NCBI RefSeq assembly: GCF_007744675.1
Contig: NZ_CP036269.1
Span: 310,001 to 374,000, forward strand
Reading direction: 5' to 3'
DNA: 64,000 bases
From: Gimesia alba
GTDB lineage: Bacteria > Planctomycetota > Planctomycetia > Planctomycetales > Planctomycetaceae
A program made the position numbers and the translations under genes. The stretch's first letter is position 1; every line of letters starts with the position of its first letter. The notes below the pieces were generated by a model, which ran no database searches, had not been told where the DNA came from, and worked only from the letters and a program-made list of their open reading frames with translations. Positions 1 to 9,091 of the stretch are shown piece after piece.

Positions 1-48
1 ACGGATTTTTCGAAGAAAAAGCAGCTTAGAACAGCCGAAACTCAACAA

Positions 49-240
49 CTACTCAGAACCGGCTTCCGCCTGGTTTTGCTTGGCGATAATCTCGCGTTCT
101 TTCTTCAGGCACATCGTGATAAATGTTCCTGAGATGACTGCTTGCGCGACCAGATAGACCAGAATATCCGGACCGTTCAGGATGATGCAGGCGCCAAAGG
201 CAATCACAAACAGAGCGATCAAACGTGTTTTCAGACCCAT
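49..240 (-). CDS. Small two-helix membrane protein
   Basis: A 63-residue protein with two hydrophobic stretches (about residues 5-22 and 26-44) separated by an Asn-Gly-Pro turn, followed by a charged Lys/Glu-rich tail that would lie on one side of the membrane. An AAGG sequence lies nine bases before the ATG, a plausible ribosome binding site. It diverges from the Nif3-like gene. I do not recognise the family and assign no function. The hydrophobic pattern and the ribosome binding site make it a likely real gene, but its short length leaves doubt. Confidence 0.6.
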   Translation of the reverse strand: MGLKTRLIALFVIAFGACIILNGPDILVYLVAQAVISGTFITMCLKKEREIIAKQNQAEAGSE

Positions 241-415
241 AGTGCTGACCTTGCTTTATTTCGAAGAAATGAATCACATGTTCTTTGGTTTCACCAAGTA
301 TAGTGCTGTATGATACATTGATCAATTCAGATTTGTGACCCAACGATATCAACTTCCACGATTTTCCCACAGAGTGAGAATTGCAGACTCTCCAGAAAAG
401 CCGGAGAAATACAAG

Positions 416-1240
416 ATGAGCAACGTAGCAGAAATTCAGGATTATCTCGTCAACCTCGCGCCTCCCGATCTGGCCGAAAGCTGGGACAATGTCGGACTGC
501 TGACCGGAGACCCGGCCCAAAACGTGAATCAAATCATCACTTGTTTAACGCTGACGCCGGATGTGGCTGCAGAAGCCATCGCAGCTGGCGCCGATTTGAT
601 TATCAGTCATCATCCCATTCTATTTCGACCTGTGCAACAGATTACCTCAACGACGGTTGAAGGCAAAATGCTGCTCGATCTGATTCAGGCGAAAATCTCT
701 GTTTATAGTCCGCACACCTCATATGATAGCGCTGAGCGAGGCATCAACTGGCAACTGGCGAATTTACTCGGCCTGGAAGAGATCGGCGTTCTCCGGCCCA
801 TCGTCTCCCTATCAGAAGAGTCGGGAGAACAGCAACGAGGCGCTGGCCGGTATGGAACATTGCCCGCGGAATTCACACTTCCGCAGCTGAATCAGTTAAT
901 CAAGCAGGCACTGAAAGTGAATTCGTTGCAGTTTGTCGGCGAATCTGATCTGCGGATTCGTCGAATTGGCATCGCGTGCGGGGCCGCTGCGGAATTCTTG
1001 AGAGACGCCCATCGTCATGATTGTCAGGTTCTCCTGACCGGCGAAGCCAGATTCCATGCCTGTCTGGAAGCCCGTGCACTGGGCATGGGATTGATCCTGC
1101 CCGGCCATTACGCCACCGAGCGACCGGCGATGGAGCGAATGGCACTACTCTTACAACAGCAGTTTCCGGAATTGAAAATCGGAGCCAGCCAGCAGGAAAC
1201 CGATCCGCTGCAATGGGACTGTGATGTGGAACCAGCGTGA
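416..1240 (+). CDS. Nif3/YbgI-like dinuclear metal-centre protein
   Basis: A 274-residue member of the Nif3 family (COG0327, often labelled GTP cyclohydrolase I type 2-like), cytosolic proteins that form toroidal hexamers around a two-metal site. The expected metal ligands are visible: the adjacent His pair H65-H66 (SHHP), H100 and D104 in the SPHTSYD segment, and the distal H231 and E235 in GHYATE. The N-terminal LAPPDLAESWDNVGL segment is typical of the family. I chose the ATG at 416 because GGAG lies about nine bases upstream and the protein then begins at the family's usual N-terminus. An in-frame ATG at 335 would add 27 poorly conserved-looking residues. The physiological role of the family is not settled. 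lysS follows after 207 bases. Confidence 0.9.
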   Translation: MSNVAEIQDYLVNLAPPDLAESWDNVGLLTGDPAQNVNQIITCLTLTPDVAAEAIAAGADLIISHHPILFRPVQQITSTTVEGKMLLDLIQAKISVYSPHTSYDSAERGINWQLANLLGLEEIGVLRPIVSLSEESGEQQRGAGRYGTLPAEFTLPQLNQLIKQALKVNSLQFVGESDLRIRRIGIACGAAAEFLRDAHRHDCQVLLTGEARFHACLEARALGMGLILPGHYATERPAMERMALLLQQQFPELKIGASQQETDPLQWDCDVEPA

Positions 1241-1447
1241 GCAAAAGTCGTGAATTCCTGCCGGTTTAGATGTCTCTATGTATATTCTCAACCGGTTGCC
1301 ATTGACCTGACCGGCAGATTTCGCCATTATCCCCCCTCTCTCAGTAGTTTAAATTCTCTTTTTTGACACACATTTCGAACAGTGACCGAATTCCTGTGTC
1401 AATTACAGTAAATAAATCTTATACAGCCTTAGACTTAATCGATTTCA

Positions 1448-2929
1448 ATGTCCAAAGTGAAACCCAACCGTTTCGAAGCAGAACGGATTAAAAAGTTAGA
1501 GAAAATCCAATCCCTGGGACTCGATCCTTTTGGGCAGCGATTTGACGGCCACACTCCTATCGCCGAGGCACGCGATCAAGCTCCTGAAGAGTCAGGCGTC
1601 GATGGTGAAGAGGTTCGCATCGCGGGCCGGATTATGCTACGTCGTAAAGCGGGTAAGCTTCGCTTTTATGATATCAAGGACTGGACCGGTAAAATTCAGT
1701 TACTCTTCTCCCGCGGCGATTTGACGGAAGCCCAGTGGGAATTGATGGGCACACTCGATCTCGGCGATCTGATCGGTATTGATGGCTGTCTGCGACGCAC
1801 CGAGACCGGTGAAATTTCGGTCTTTGTCAAAGAACTGACTGTGCTTTGCAAATCACTGGCACAGCCTCCGGAAAAACATCACAGTGTCAAAGACGTCGAA
1901 TTGCTGCTCCGGCAGCGGTCACTCGATCTGATTTACACCGAAGGCGTTCTGGAAAAAATGCTCCAGCGGAGTCAGATTATTGACTCGGTACGACAGACTT
2001 TGCGCAATCATAAGTTTGCCGAAGTCGAAACGCCGATGTTGCATGCCGTTGCCGGCGGTGCGGCGGCCCGACCTTTTATTACACATCATAATACGCTCGA
2101 TATCCAACTCTATATGCGAATCGCATTGGAACTGCACCTCAAACGCTTGATGGTCGGCGGGATTGAACGCGTTTATGAAATCGGTCGCGTCTTCCGGAAT
2201 GAAGGTATCGACGCCACGCATAATCCTGAATTTACAATGATTGAGGTCTATCAGGCGTACGGCGATTACGAAACGATGATGGATCTGACCGAAGCCATCG
2301 TTACTGATGCCGTCAAAGCCATCAGCGATACGATGCAGCTTCCCTGGGGTGAAGATCAGACGATCGACTTCAGTGGTCCGTGGGAACGGAAAAAATATTA
2401 CGACCTGGTCAAAGAACATGCCGGCTGCGATCCCCATGATCCTGCTGCTGTAGCCGAAGTCGCAAAGCAGCATGGCATCGAGACCGAAAATGTGCACCCG
2501 GATGTGCTGCTGAATGAAGTGTTTGAAGCCACCTGCGAGGAACATTTAATCGGGCCGGTTTTTGTGATCGATTACCCCGCGTCGATTTGCCCGTTAACCA
2601 AACGGAAAAAGGATGACCCCAACATCGCCGAGCGCTTTGAGCTGTTCGTGCATGGGATGGAATTGGCCAATGCCTACACCGAATTGAATGACCCGCTGCT
2701 GCAGGAAGAATTATTTAAAACACAATTGTCGGGTCTGTCAGATGAAGACTCGATGGCGAAGATGGATACAGATTTTATTAAAGCGTTAAAGGTTGGTATG
2801 CCGCCGGCAGGAGGCTTGGGAATAGGCATTGATCGTCTCGTGATGTTGTTGACCAACAGTCACAGTATTCGCGACGTGATTTACTTCCCGCTACTTCGGC
2901 CCGAAGGTCAGCCAGCACCACCAGAGTAA
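1448..2929 (+). CDS. lysS: Lysyl-tRNA synthetase, class II
   Basis: A 493-residue class IIb aminoacyl-tRNA synthetase that charges tRNA-Lys in the cytosol. An N-terminal OB-fold anticodon-binding domain (about residues 55-150) precedes the class II catalytic core. Motif 2 is visible as [11 protein letters not shown] followed by NPEFTMIE, and motif 3 as the C-terminal [13 protein letters not shown]. Length and domain order match bacterial LysS (about 500 residues). It reads alone on the plus strand; the LolC-like gene begins 71 bases after the stop, and a small imperfect hairpin (2943-2968) lies between them. Confidence 0.97.
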   Translation: MSKVKPNRFEAERIKKLEKIQSLGLDPFGQRFDGHTPIAEARDQAPEESGVDGEEVRIAGRIMLRRKAGKLRFYDIKDWTGKIQLLFSRGDLTEAQWELMGTLDLGDLIGIDGCLRRTETGEISVFVKELTVLCKSLAQPPEKHHSVKDVELLLRQRSLDLIYTEGVLEKMLQRSQIIDSVRQTLRNHKFAEVETPMLHAVAGGAAARPFITHHNTLDIQLYMRIALELHLKRLMVGGIERVYEIGRVFRNEGIDATHNPEFTMIEVYQAYGDYETMMDLTEAIVTDAVKAISDTMQLPWGEDQTIDFSGPWERKKYYDLVKEHAGCDPHDPAAVAEVAKQHGIETENVHPDVLLNEVFEATCEEHLIGPVFVIDYPASICPLTKRKKDDPNIAERFELFVHGMELANAYTELNDPLLQEELFKTQLSGLSDEDSMAKMDTDFIKALKVGMPPAGGLGIGIDRLVMLLTNSHSIRDVIYFPLLRPEGQPAPPE

Positions 2930-2942
2930 ACCAGGGATGTGT

Positions 2943-2968
2943 CCGGCACTCATTTGGATGAGAGCCGG
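2943..2968. other. Hairpin between lysS and the LolC-like gene
   Basis: An inverted repeat CCGGC-A-CTCAT, loop TTGG, ATGAG-A-GCCGG, with one A-A mismatch in the stem. No T-run follows, so it is not a classical intrinsic terminator. It could moderate read-through or stabilise an mRNA end. Its role is not known. Confidence 0.4.
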
Positions 2969-3000
2969 CAGAATACTCAATCAGCCAAAGGATTGGCCGT

Positions 3001-4593
3001 ATGTACAAATCACTGTTATGCCTGCGATATTTGCGAACCCGATATATTGCACTGGCCAGTATCATCAGCATGACGCTCGGCGTCGCGACGATGATTGTCG
3101 TCAACAGCGTCATGGATGGCTTCAGCACCGATATGCGAACCCGGCTGCGAGGCATTCTGGCCGATGTCATCGTCGAGACGAATTCACTCGATGGCGTTCC
3201 GAATACGCAGGATCTCAAAGACCGCATCAATCGTGCGGTGGGTAAAGACATTGAGGGCATCACGGCAACGGTCGAAATTTATGCCATGCTCAGTGTGCAA
3301 TACGGCTCACAATGGCAGAGTAAACCGGTCACTTTGATCGGCATCGACCCCGATACCAAAGCGACCGTCGGGCCGCTCTCGAAATACCTGGTCAACACCG
3401 CTGAAAATGCGGTTCCCGACTGGGAGCTCTCGCCGGAAGCGATGGCTTATCGCAAAGAATGGACGACCCGCGCCCAGTGGATGGTCGATCGCTGGAATCA
3501 TAATCCGCCGCCTGAAGAAGAGAACAAGCAGATCTCTTTTGAAGAACCGGCATCGAACGAGCCACTGCCTGAACCCGACTTCGACTCGGAATCATCTAAG
3601 GAATCTCCCTTTGATTCAAAACCCCAGGTCGCAGAGAAAGCAAACTCGGTTGTGAATCCCTTTGATGAAAAAACAGGAGCAAAGGCCTTTGGGAAAGAAG
3701 AAGAACTTGATCCCGGCAGCCCTTTGAAGGCACGCGTCTATATCGGCTACGGACTCGTCAGCTTTCCATATGAAGATCCGGATACCGGTAAGACGGAAAT
3801 GTTTCAGATCGTCAAGCCCGGCGATGATGTCAAAATCAGTACGGTGACAGCCGGCCATCCTCCTGAACCAACTCACTTCAATGCCACCGTCGTTGATCTG
3901 TTCAAGAGCGACATGAGTGAACACGACAGCAGCCTGGTTTTCTGCAACCTGGAATATCTGCAGGAAGCCCGCGGCATGCTCGATCCGGAAAGTGGCGAGA
4001 AAGCGATTACATCGATTCAGATCAAACTCAAAAACCCGGAAGACGCTGCCATGGTCGTTAGCAAACTAGAAGAAGCATTACCTGCGAATCTCTTCCGTGT
4101 ACGGACCTGGGAAGACAAGCAGGGGCCGCTGCTGGCAGCCGTTGAAGTGGAATCGGCGATCCTGAATGTCTTGCTGTTCCTGATCATTGCTGTCGCCGGT
4201 TTTGGGATTCTCGCGATCTTCTTCATGATCACCATCGAGAAAACTCGCGATATCGGCGTCTTGAAAGCATTGGGCGCGAGCTCGAATGGCATCATGTCGA
4301 TCTTCCTGTCTTACGGACTGGCACTCGGGCTGGTCGGCAGTGGAGTGGGTGTGATCGTCGGTTTGCTGTTTGTGAAGTATATCAACGAGATCGAAAAATT
4401 CATTACCTTTGTGACCGGTCGAAAAGTGTTCGACCAGCGCATTTATTACTTCCCCGAAATATCGACTCATGTGGAACCGATGATGGTGTTCTGGGTGGCG
4501 GTCGGCGCGATGATCATTGCTGTCCTGGCCAGCATTCTTCCCGCCCGTAAAGCAGCCCGCTTCCATCCTGTCGAGTCGTTACGATACGAATAG
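3001..4593 (+). CDS. LolC/LolE-family ABC transporter permease
   Basis: A 530-residue inner-membrane permease of the MacB/FtsX fold, as in the LolCDE complex that extracts lipoproteins from the inner membrane. It has one N-terminal transmembrane helix (about residues 17-40), a large extracytoplasmic domain, and three C-terminal helices (about residues 382-410, 430-460, 490-515) typical of FtsX domains. The cytoplasmic coupling motif EKTRDIGVLKALGAS lies between helices 2 and 3. The periplasmic part carries a Pro/Glu/Ser-rich low-complexity insert at about residues 165-240 not usual for LolC/E, making the protein longer than the typical 400-415. The matching ATPase lies 80 bases downstream. 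The assignment to lipoprotein export rather than another MacB-type substrate rests on overall architecture and the LolD-like partner. Confidence 0.85.
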   Translation: MYKSLLCLRYLRTRYIALASIISMTLGVATMIVVNSVMDGFSTDMRTRLRGILADVIVETNSLDGVPNTQDLKDRINRAVGKDIEGITATVEIYAMLSVQYGSQWQSKPVTLIGIDPDTKATVGPLSKYLVNTAENAVPDWELSPEAMAYRKEWTTRAQWMVDRWNHNPPPEEENKQISFEEPASNEPLPEPDFDSESSKESPFDSKPQVAEKANSVVNPFDEKTGAKAFGKEEELDPGSPLKARVYIGYGLVSFPYEDPDTGKTEMFQIVKPGDDVKISTVTAGHPPEPTHFNATVVDLFKSDMSEHDSSLVFCNLEYLQEARGMLDPESGEKAITSIQIKLKNPEDAAMVVSKLEEALPANLFRVRTWEDKQGPLLAAVEVESAILNVLLFLIIAVAGFGILAIFFMITIEKTRDIGVLKALGASSNGIMSIFLSYGLALGLVGSGVGVIVGLLFVKYINEIEKFITFVTGRKVFDQRIYYFPEISTHVEPMMVFWVAVGAMIIAVLASILPARKAARFHPVESLRYE

Positions 4594-4673
4594 GGTTCTC
4601 CGAAATAGAACGCATTCAAACAAGAGAAAATTGTTACCCTCGTCGTTCTCCCGTTTATGTCGAGTATGAATTC

Positions 4674-5420
4674 ATGACAGAGACCATTTCCATGCCGCAT
4701 CCACAGTTATCCGCGATTGCCGTCGAAAAGGCCTATCGAAAAGACAAACACAAAGTCCCTGTTCTGCGCGGGATTGATGTCGAAGTCAACAAGGCAGAAT
4801 TCCTGTCGATCGTTGGTCAGTCCGGTTCGGGAAAGAGTACGCTGATGCATCTGTTCGGCTTGTTGGATTTTCCGGATGTCGGGGAAATTCGCCTGGAAGG
4901 CCAGCGGATCGACGATTTGCCCGACCACGCCCGCGATCAGATTCGTAACCGGGTCTTCGGGTTTATCTTCCAGTTTTATCATCTGCTGCCCGAACTCAAT
5001 CTGCTGGAAAATGTGCTCTCTCCGCTCATGATCCGCTACTCTACATGGGAATACTGGAAACGCAAAAAACAGTTTAAACAGGATGCGCTGGAGATCATTG
5101 AAAAAGTCGGTTTGTCGCATCGAATCAAGCATCGCCCCTCTGAAATGTCGGGCGGAGAAATGCAGCGGGCCGCCATTGCCCGGGCATTAATTGCCAAGCC
5201 GCAAATCCTGCTGGCAGACGAGCCTACCGGAAATCTGGATAGTAGTACCGGGAAAGAAATTATGGACCTGCTGACCAACTTGAATGAGCAGGAACAGCTG
5301 ACTATCATCATGGTAACGCACGATAATTCGATTGCAGCACAGGCACATCGAACGGTTCGCCTGCGGGAAGGACAGATCGAGGTTCTGGGGAAATCTCAGG
5401 CCGCTTCTGTTCCTGCCTAG
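4674..5420 (+). CDS. lolD: LolD-like ABC transporter ATP-binding protein
   Basis: A 248-residue ABC ATPase that would energise the permease encoded just upstream. Walker A GQSGSGKST (residues 48-56), ABC signature MSGGEMQRAAIARAL and Walker B ILLADEPTGNLD are intact, followed by the H-loop MVTHD. The LDSSTG continuation after Walker B is typical of the LolD/MacB/FtsE branch. The start at 4674 gives a 6-residue longer N-terminus than the internal ATG at 4692; neither has a strong ribosome binding site. Together with the preceding gene it forms a two-gene transporter, so the permease could be a homodimer instead of a LolC-LolE heterodimer. Confidence 0.9.
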   Translation: MTETISMPHPQLSAIAVEKAYRKDKHKVPVLRGIDVEVNKAEFLSIVGQSGSGKSTLMHLFGLLDFPDVGEIRLEGQRIDDLPDHARDQIRNRVFGFIFQFYHLLPELNLLENVLSPLMIRYSTWEYWKRKKQFKQDALEIIEKVGLSHRIKHRPSEMSGGEMQRAAIARALIAKPQILLADEPTGNLDSSTGKEIMDLLTNLNEQEQLTIIMVTHDNSIAAQAHRTVRLREGQIEVLGKSQAASVPA

Positions 5421-5605
5421 TAACAAACGATCAAACGCTTGTTATTGGTCTGAACCACCATCGTCCGCTTTGTGTCAATGGCGTGAGCCACTGCATGTGA
5501 TTCTTCGGTCGCAAATGGATTTCTCTGATTGCAACACAGGATGGAAATTCCGCCAAAACCTGCCAGTCGTGTCTTGGCCTAGTTTGAGAATGGTACCAGA
5601 TTGTA

Positions 5606-6463
5606 ATGTCGCTCCAAATTTATCTTGACGGAAAACTGCTTCCCAAGGAAGAAGCAAAAATCAGTGTATTCGATCACGGTCTGCTGTACGGCGATGGCGT
5701 GTTTGAAGGCATTCGTGTCTACAGCAAAAAAGTCTTCCTGATGCAGGAGCACATCGACCGCTTATACGAAAGCGCGCTCGCCATTCGTCTGGAGATTCCT
5801 CTCTCAAAAGACGAGATGATCAAAGCCGTCAACGAAACCGTGGCTGCCAACAAGATCGAAGATGGTTATGTGCGGCTGGTGATCACGCGCGGCGCCGGTT
5901 CGTTAGGACTCGACATCCGCCGTACCAGCAATCCTCAGGTGATTATCATCGCCGATAATATCTCCTTGTATGATCCTCAACTCTACGAAGATGGTTTGAA
6001 AATTATCACCGCAGCCACTATCCGCAACCATCCGGCGGCGCTTTCGTCGCGTGTGAAATCATTAAACTACTTGAATAACATTATGGCCAAGATTGAAGGT
6101 ACCGACGCCGGCTGTCTCGAAGCGTTGATGCTCAATCACAAAGGCGAAGTCGCCGAATGTACCGGCGATAATATTTTCATTATCAAAGACGGAGTCGTCA
6201 AAACGCCTTCGATTGACGCCGGCATTCTGGAAGGCATTACCAGAAACGCCGTGATCAAACTCGCCGAACAGTCCGGCATCACCGTTGAACAGATTCCTTT
6301 CACACGACATGATATTTTCATCGCCGATGAATGCTTCCTGACGGGCTCTGCCGCAGAAGTCATTCCGGTCGTAGAACTGGATGGTCGCAAGATCGGCGAT
6401 GGCAAACCGGGGCCGATCACCAAAGAGCTCAACGAAAAATTCAAAAAGCTCACGCGTGAATAA
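5606..6463 (+). CDS. ilvE: Branched-chain amino acid aminotransferase (class IV)
   Basis: A 285-residue PLP-dependent fold type IV aminotransferase that interconverts Leu/Ile/Val with their keto acids. The N-terminal VFDHGLLYGDGVFEGIRVY segment, the PLP lysine in SLNYLNNIMAKIE, and the phosphate-binding region AECTGDNIFII are class IV hallmarks. Length matches the short bacterial IlvE subgroup (280-310). Related class IV enzymes (D-amino acid transaminase, aminodeoxychorismate lyase) share the fold, so substrate is inferred from overall similarity to IlvE. It stands alone on the plus strand with 590 bases of non-coding DNA after it. Confidence 0.9.
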   Translation: MSLQIYLDGKLLPKEEAKISVFDHGLLYGDGVFEGIRVYSKKVFLMQEHIDRLYESALAIRLEIPLSKDEMIKAVNETVAANKIEDGYVRLVITRGAGSLGLDIRRTSNPQVIIIADNISLYDPQLYEDGLKIITAATIRNHPAALSSRVKSLNYLNNIMAKIEGTDAGCLEALMLNHKGEVAECTGDNIFIIKDGVVKTPSIDAGILEGITRNAVIKLAEQSGITVEQIPFTRHDIFIADECFLTGSAAEVIPVVELDGRKIGDGKPGPITKELNEKFKKLTRE

Positions 6464-7054
6464 GTTGATTGATGCTTGTTGTAATCAGTTAAACTTTCAA
6501 CGTAGTTTGGCAGATACAATGCTTTGCCCATCAGTGTTTCTTCCTTGAGTTCAGTTCGAGATTTGTATCTTGACGCGATCTCGACCATCGGTAACATGCG
6601 GAGATAACGTCGGGCGCGCGAGTGTCACCACCCTTTTCAGGTGAACTCGATGAAGCTGAGTTTGTTAGCACTATAAAACCTGCTTGTTTCACGCACTTTT
6701 GATGCGATTCACCGTATTGGTGCTTCCTGTTCAGGTCGCAACCTGAGCCTGTTATCGGGTTTTGAGAGATCTTGAATTGCCAATCATTTGACATCCTAAG
6801 CGTTCGCGTTTACCAATTGATTTGTGTGGTTTGCACCAGACTGTAGAAGTAGTACATTCTAATATTCTGACCTGCAATCGGAATTCTAACTGATATCACC
6901 CGGGTCGCTTAGCTGAATCTCCGCTGAACGGTCGTTGCATCCGCTTTTTTGTATGCTACGATAAGAAATTGATAATCCGTGCGACCGGTTCCCGCTGTTG
7001 ATGTGTTTCATCTTTGAGCGAAACCGTTTTTCTATCCTGTCTGGAATCTGTCTG
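6464..7054. other. Intergenic region without recognised features
   Basis: About 590 bases between ilvE and the secreted YHS-like protein. The open reading frames here have no recognisable protein character. I see no tRNA, no strong intrinsic terminator and no clear promoter. The 5' end of the next gene's transcript presumably lies here. Confidence 0.4.
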
Positions 7055-7816
7055 ATGCGAATCTCATCTCAATCGATTGTGGCTCTGTTTTGTATTGCTG
7101 GATTGCTCTGGTTGTCGACCAGTGCTCAGGGAGAACCAGCCGACAAGGCTGCTGCGGTTTCGAAATCAGATCGTGAAGCAACGAAACAGGCACTCGCTCA
7201 ATTCAATTCGCTCATTGGTGGCTGGCGCGGCGTGGGGATGATCAAACGGAATTCCCGTAAAGGGGCCTGGTCAGAAAAAGCAGAGTGGGTCTGGAAATTC
7301 GATCCGAAGTCCACCGGCATTGCCTACCAGATTACGGATGGCAAATTTCTCAAGTCGGCTTTGCTCACCTATGATCCGCAGAAGAAAACGTACTTGCTTT
7401 CTACAGTCCTGCCCGACGGCAAGACACGCGATTATACAGGCACGCTGAAGAAAGACACGCTGGTCCTGGAATCTGCGCCCAATAAAGAAGGAGCCGTCTA
7501 CCGCATCTCGATACGGCGACTCAACGAAAAACGCACGCTGGTTCTGTTTGAGCAGCAGAATCAAGGTCAGTCATTTTATTACCGCCTCGCAGAAGTCGGC
7601 TACACCAGAGCAGGCACGAAACTGGCCGAGTCAGGCAGTGGCGGACCGGAATGCATCGTGACCGGAGGCGCGGGCACGATCCAGGTCAGCTATCAGGGCA
7701 AAAACTATTACGTCTGCTGCACTGGCTGCAAACAGGCCTTTGAAGAAGATCCCGAAACGTTTATCGAAGAAGCAAAACAAAAAGCAGAAGCCCGCCGCAA
7801 AAAGAAATCCCCATAG
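7055..7816 (+). CDS. Secreted protein with C-terminal YHS/TRASH-like metal site
   Basis: With the start at 7055 the 253-residue product begins MRISSQSIVALFCIAGLLWL and has a clean Sec signal peptide ending near STSAQG. A longer in-frame start at 6998 would bury it, so 7055 is preferred although the ribosome binding site is weak. Residues about 45-200 are beta-rich and resemble DUF1579-like or lipocalin-like barrels (inference). The C-terminus has C-I-V-T-G-G, then YYVCCTGCKQAFEEDPETF. This follows the YHS/TRASH pattern of a first Cys, about 20 residues, then CCxxC, a family used to bind heavy metals such as copper. A Lys-rich tail ends the protein. Function is not known; metal sensing or chaperoning in the periplasm is a guess. 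Confidence 0.75.
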   Translation: MRISSQSIVALFCIAGLLWLSTSAQGEPADKAAAVSKSDREATKQALAQFNSLIGGWRGVGMIKRNSRKGAWSEKAEWVWKFDPKSTGIAYQITDGKFLKSALLTYDPQKKTYLLSTVLPDGKTRDYTGTLKKDTLVLESAPNKEGAVYRISIRRLNEKRTLVLFEQQNQGQSFYYRLAEVGYTRAGTKLAESGSGGPECIVTGGAGTIQVSYQGKNYYVCCTGCKQAFEEDPETFIEEAKQKAEARRKKKSP

Positions 7817-7825
7817 TCCTCTTCA

Positions 7826-7964
7826 GTAGGGGCCGACCCAAGTGTCGGCCCGCAGGGACTGGGTTGTTTCAAGAATGAACTTGCGAATGTTTGAGTAGAG
7901 CCCATCAACCGGTCATCCGCAATCGAGTTTCGCCAAGCGGGTAGACACATGGGTCTACCCCTAC
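7826..7964. repeat. REPIN-like pair of inverted REP hairpins
   Basis: Two 26-base hairpin units in opposite orientation, 7826-7851 and 7939-7964, separated by 87 bases. Read outside-in, both follow GTAGGGG-NN-GACCCA-W-GTGTC-NN-CCC. The NN pairs are CC/GG in one copy and TA/TA in the other, so both 8-base stems stay perfect. Two inverted REP units with a spacer are the definition of a REPIN, a non-autonomous element mobilised by RAYT (IS200-like) transposases in other bacteria. No RAYT gene is in the window. A further GC-rich partly palindromic stretch followed by five T lies at 8191-8220. The rest of the 459-base gap (7817-8275) shows nothing else. Confidence 0.6.
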
Positions 7965-8275
7965 GAGAAATTGTTGAAACTGTTTCTCCGAAATTGAACC
8001 GGCACTGTCGGACAAGCCGAGCAGTGGCACACGCCAGCGAGATCTGATAAGAGAAGCTAGAGCGCATCACATTTTACCATAGCGTGTCTCAATCTAATAT
8101 ACTCGGTCCAAATGACCTTGGAGACGCTACAGTAAAACTGGACACAGTCTAATCAATTACGGCCACGAAATATCCGAAAGCACACCTATCGTAAGCGGAG
8201 TGGCGCTCGCTACCGTTTTTGATCACATGCGATTATAAATTACCGGCGGCCATGGTCGTGCCGCTCAGGTCTTCT

Positions 8276-8686
8276 CTAAAAATCTTCCAGCGAAGATCCT
8301 AAATCACCGCTGGCTGATTCATCAGCGGGTTCTTCCAGAATCACTTCATTTTCTGCCAGATCGGTGCGGGGCAGGGGAATACGATCTTCCTGCTGTGACT
8401 TCTTCGACATCGGATTCAACCACTTGGGAAATTTGGAAAACCGCGAGGGCTGTTCTTCAGCCTTCGTCTGGATGATTGCCGGTTCCAGTTCTACAGGCTG
8501 CAGTTGAGAGACATTTTGGATCGAGGCAGGCTTGTCTTGCTTGGTATAAAATTGCAGACCAAAAAAGGGAGAGCGGCTGTTGCTGTCTATCTGGAACATT
8601 TTATTGGCCAGACCCTGACATCCTGTCTGTGTGCCCAGTAGAAGTGCGCTGATACAGAGAACCCAAATTAATCGCAGCCCGTTCAT
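8276..8686 (-). CDS. Small secreted lipoprotein
   Basis: From the ATG at 8686 the 136-residue protein has a lipoprotein signal peptide with lipobox ending LLLGTQTGC, so the mature protein should be anchored by a lipidated Cys near residue 20. The rest is polar, Gln/Glu/Pro-rich and probably unstructured, ending with acidic residues. A start at 8743 would place 19 charged residues before the signal peptide and is less likely. I do not recognise the family. A second small lipoprotein gene lies 210 bases upstream on the same strand. Confidence 0.65.
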   Translation of the reverse strand: MNGLRLIWVLCISALLLGTQTGCQGLANKMFQIDSNSRSPFFGLQFYTKQDKPASIQNVSQLQPVELEPAIIQTKAEEQPSRFSKFPKWLNPMSKKSQQEDRIPLPRTDLAENEVILEEPADESASGDLGSSLEDF

Positions 8687-8896
8687 TGGTTGACTTATTC
8701 CATCCTTGTCCAAGTCAAATTCAGTCTGATTTTTTAATCTCATACCTCGACGGCGTCAAAATCGACGTCGTTCGAGAATTGATCCAGTATCGTCATCGGC
8801 TAACATTGCCGGACAGATTGCCTCTTTTCTTTAGATCACGAGATCTCTTTGAAAATAGTTCTGCCTCAGGTTGTTTAACCTCAACAGTTTACTGTT

Positions 8897-9091
8897 TTAC
8901 TTGTCCGCCGCTTCCTTACTCAGTCGGCTTTCGATTTCCTCTTCTGTTTCGACGGGAGGCTCGCTTTGTGTTGGCACATCGCGATAACCAAATGTGCTGG
9001 TAATTGGTCCATCGCTTCCCATCTGACAGCCTGTCCAGGAAAGGCCAAGTATGAGAGAACAAAAGATTGAAAGGTGAAATGATCTACGCAT
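8897..9091 (-). CDS. Very small lipoprotein
   Basis: A 64-residue protein starting MRRSFHLSIFCSLILGLSW with lipobox LSWTGC; the mature part is only about 43 residues and ends in a Glu-rich segment (TEEEIESRLSKE). A start at 9112 would add seven residues. The signal peptide and lipobox are the only recognisable features. It is read in the same direction as the following lipoprotein gene and may be co-expressed with it. Confidence 0.6.
   Translation of the reverse strand: MRRSFHLSIFCSLILGLSWTGCQMGSDGPITSTFGYRDVPTQSEPPVETEEEIESRLSKEAADK

Noticed and set aside
1919-2545. A 208-codon minus-strand frame inside lysS
   Set aside because: Antisense shadow of a fully conserved lysyl-tRNA synthetase gene.
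6136-6794. Minus-strand frames after ilvE
   Set aside because: One is antisense to ilvE and the other has unusual composition and no initiation signal.
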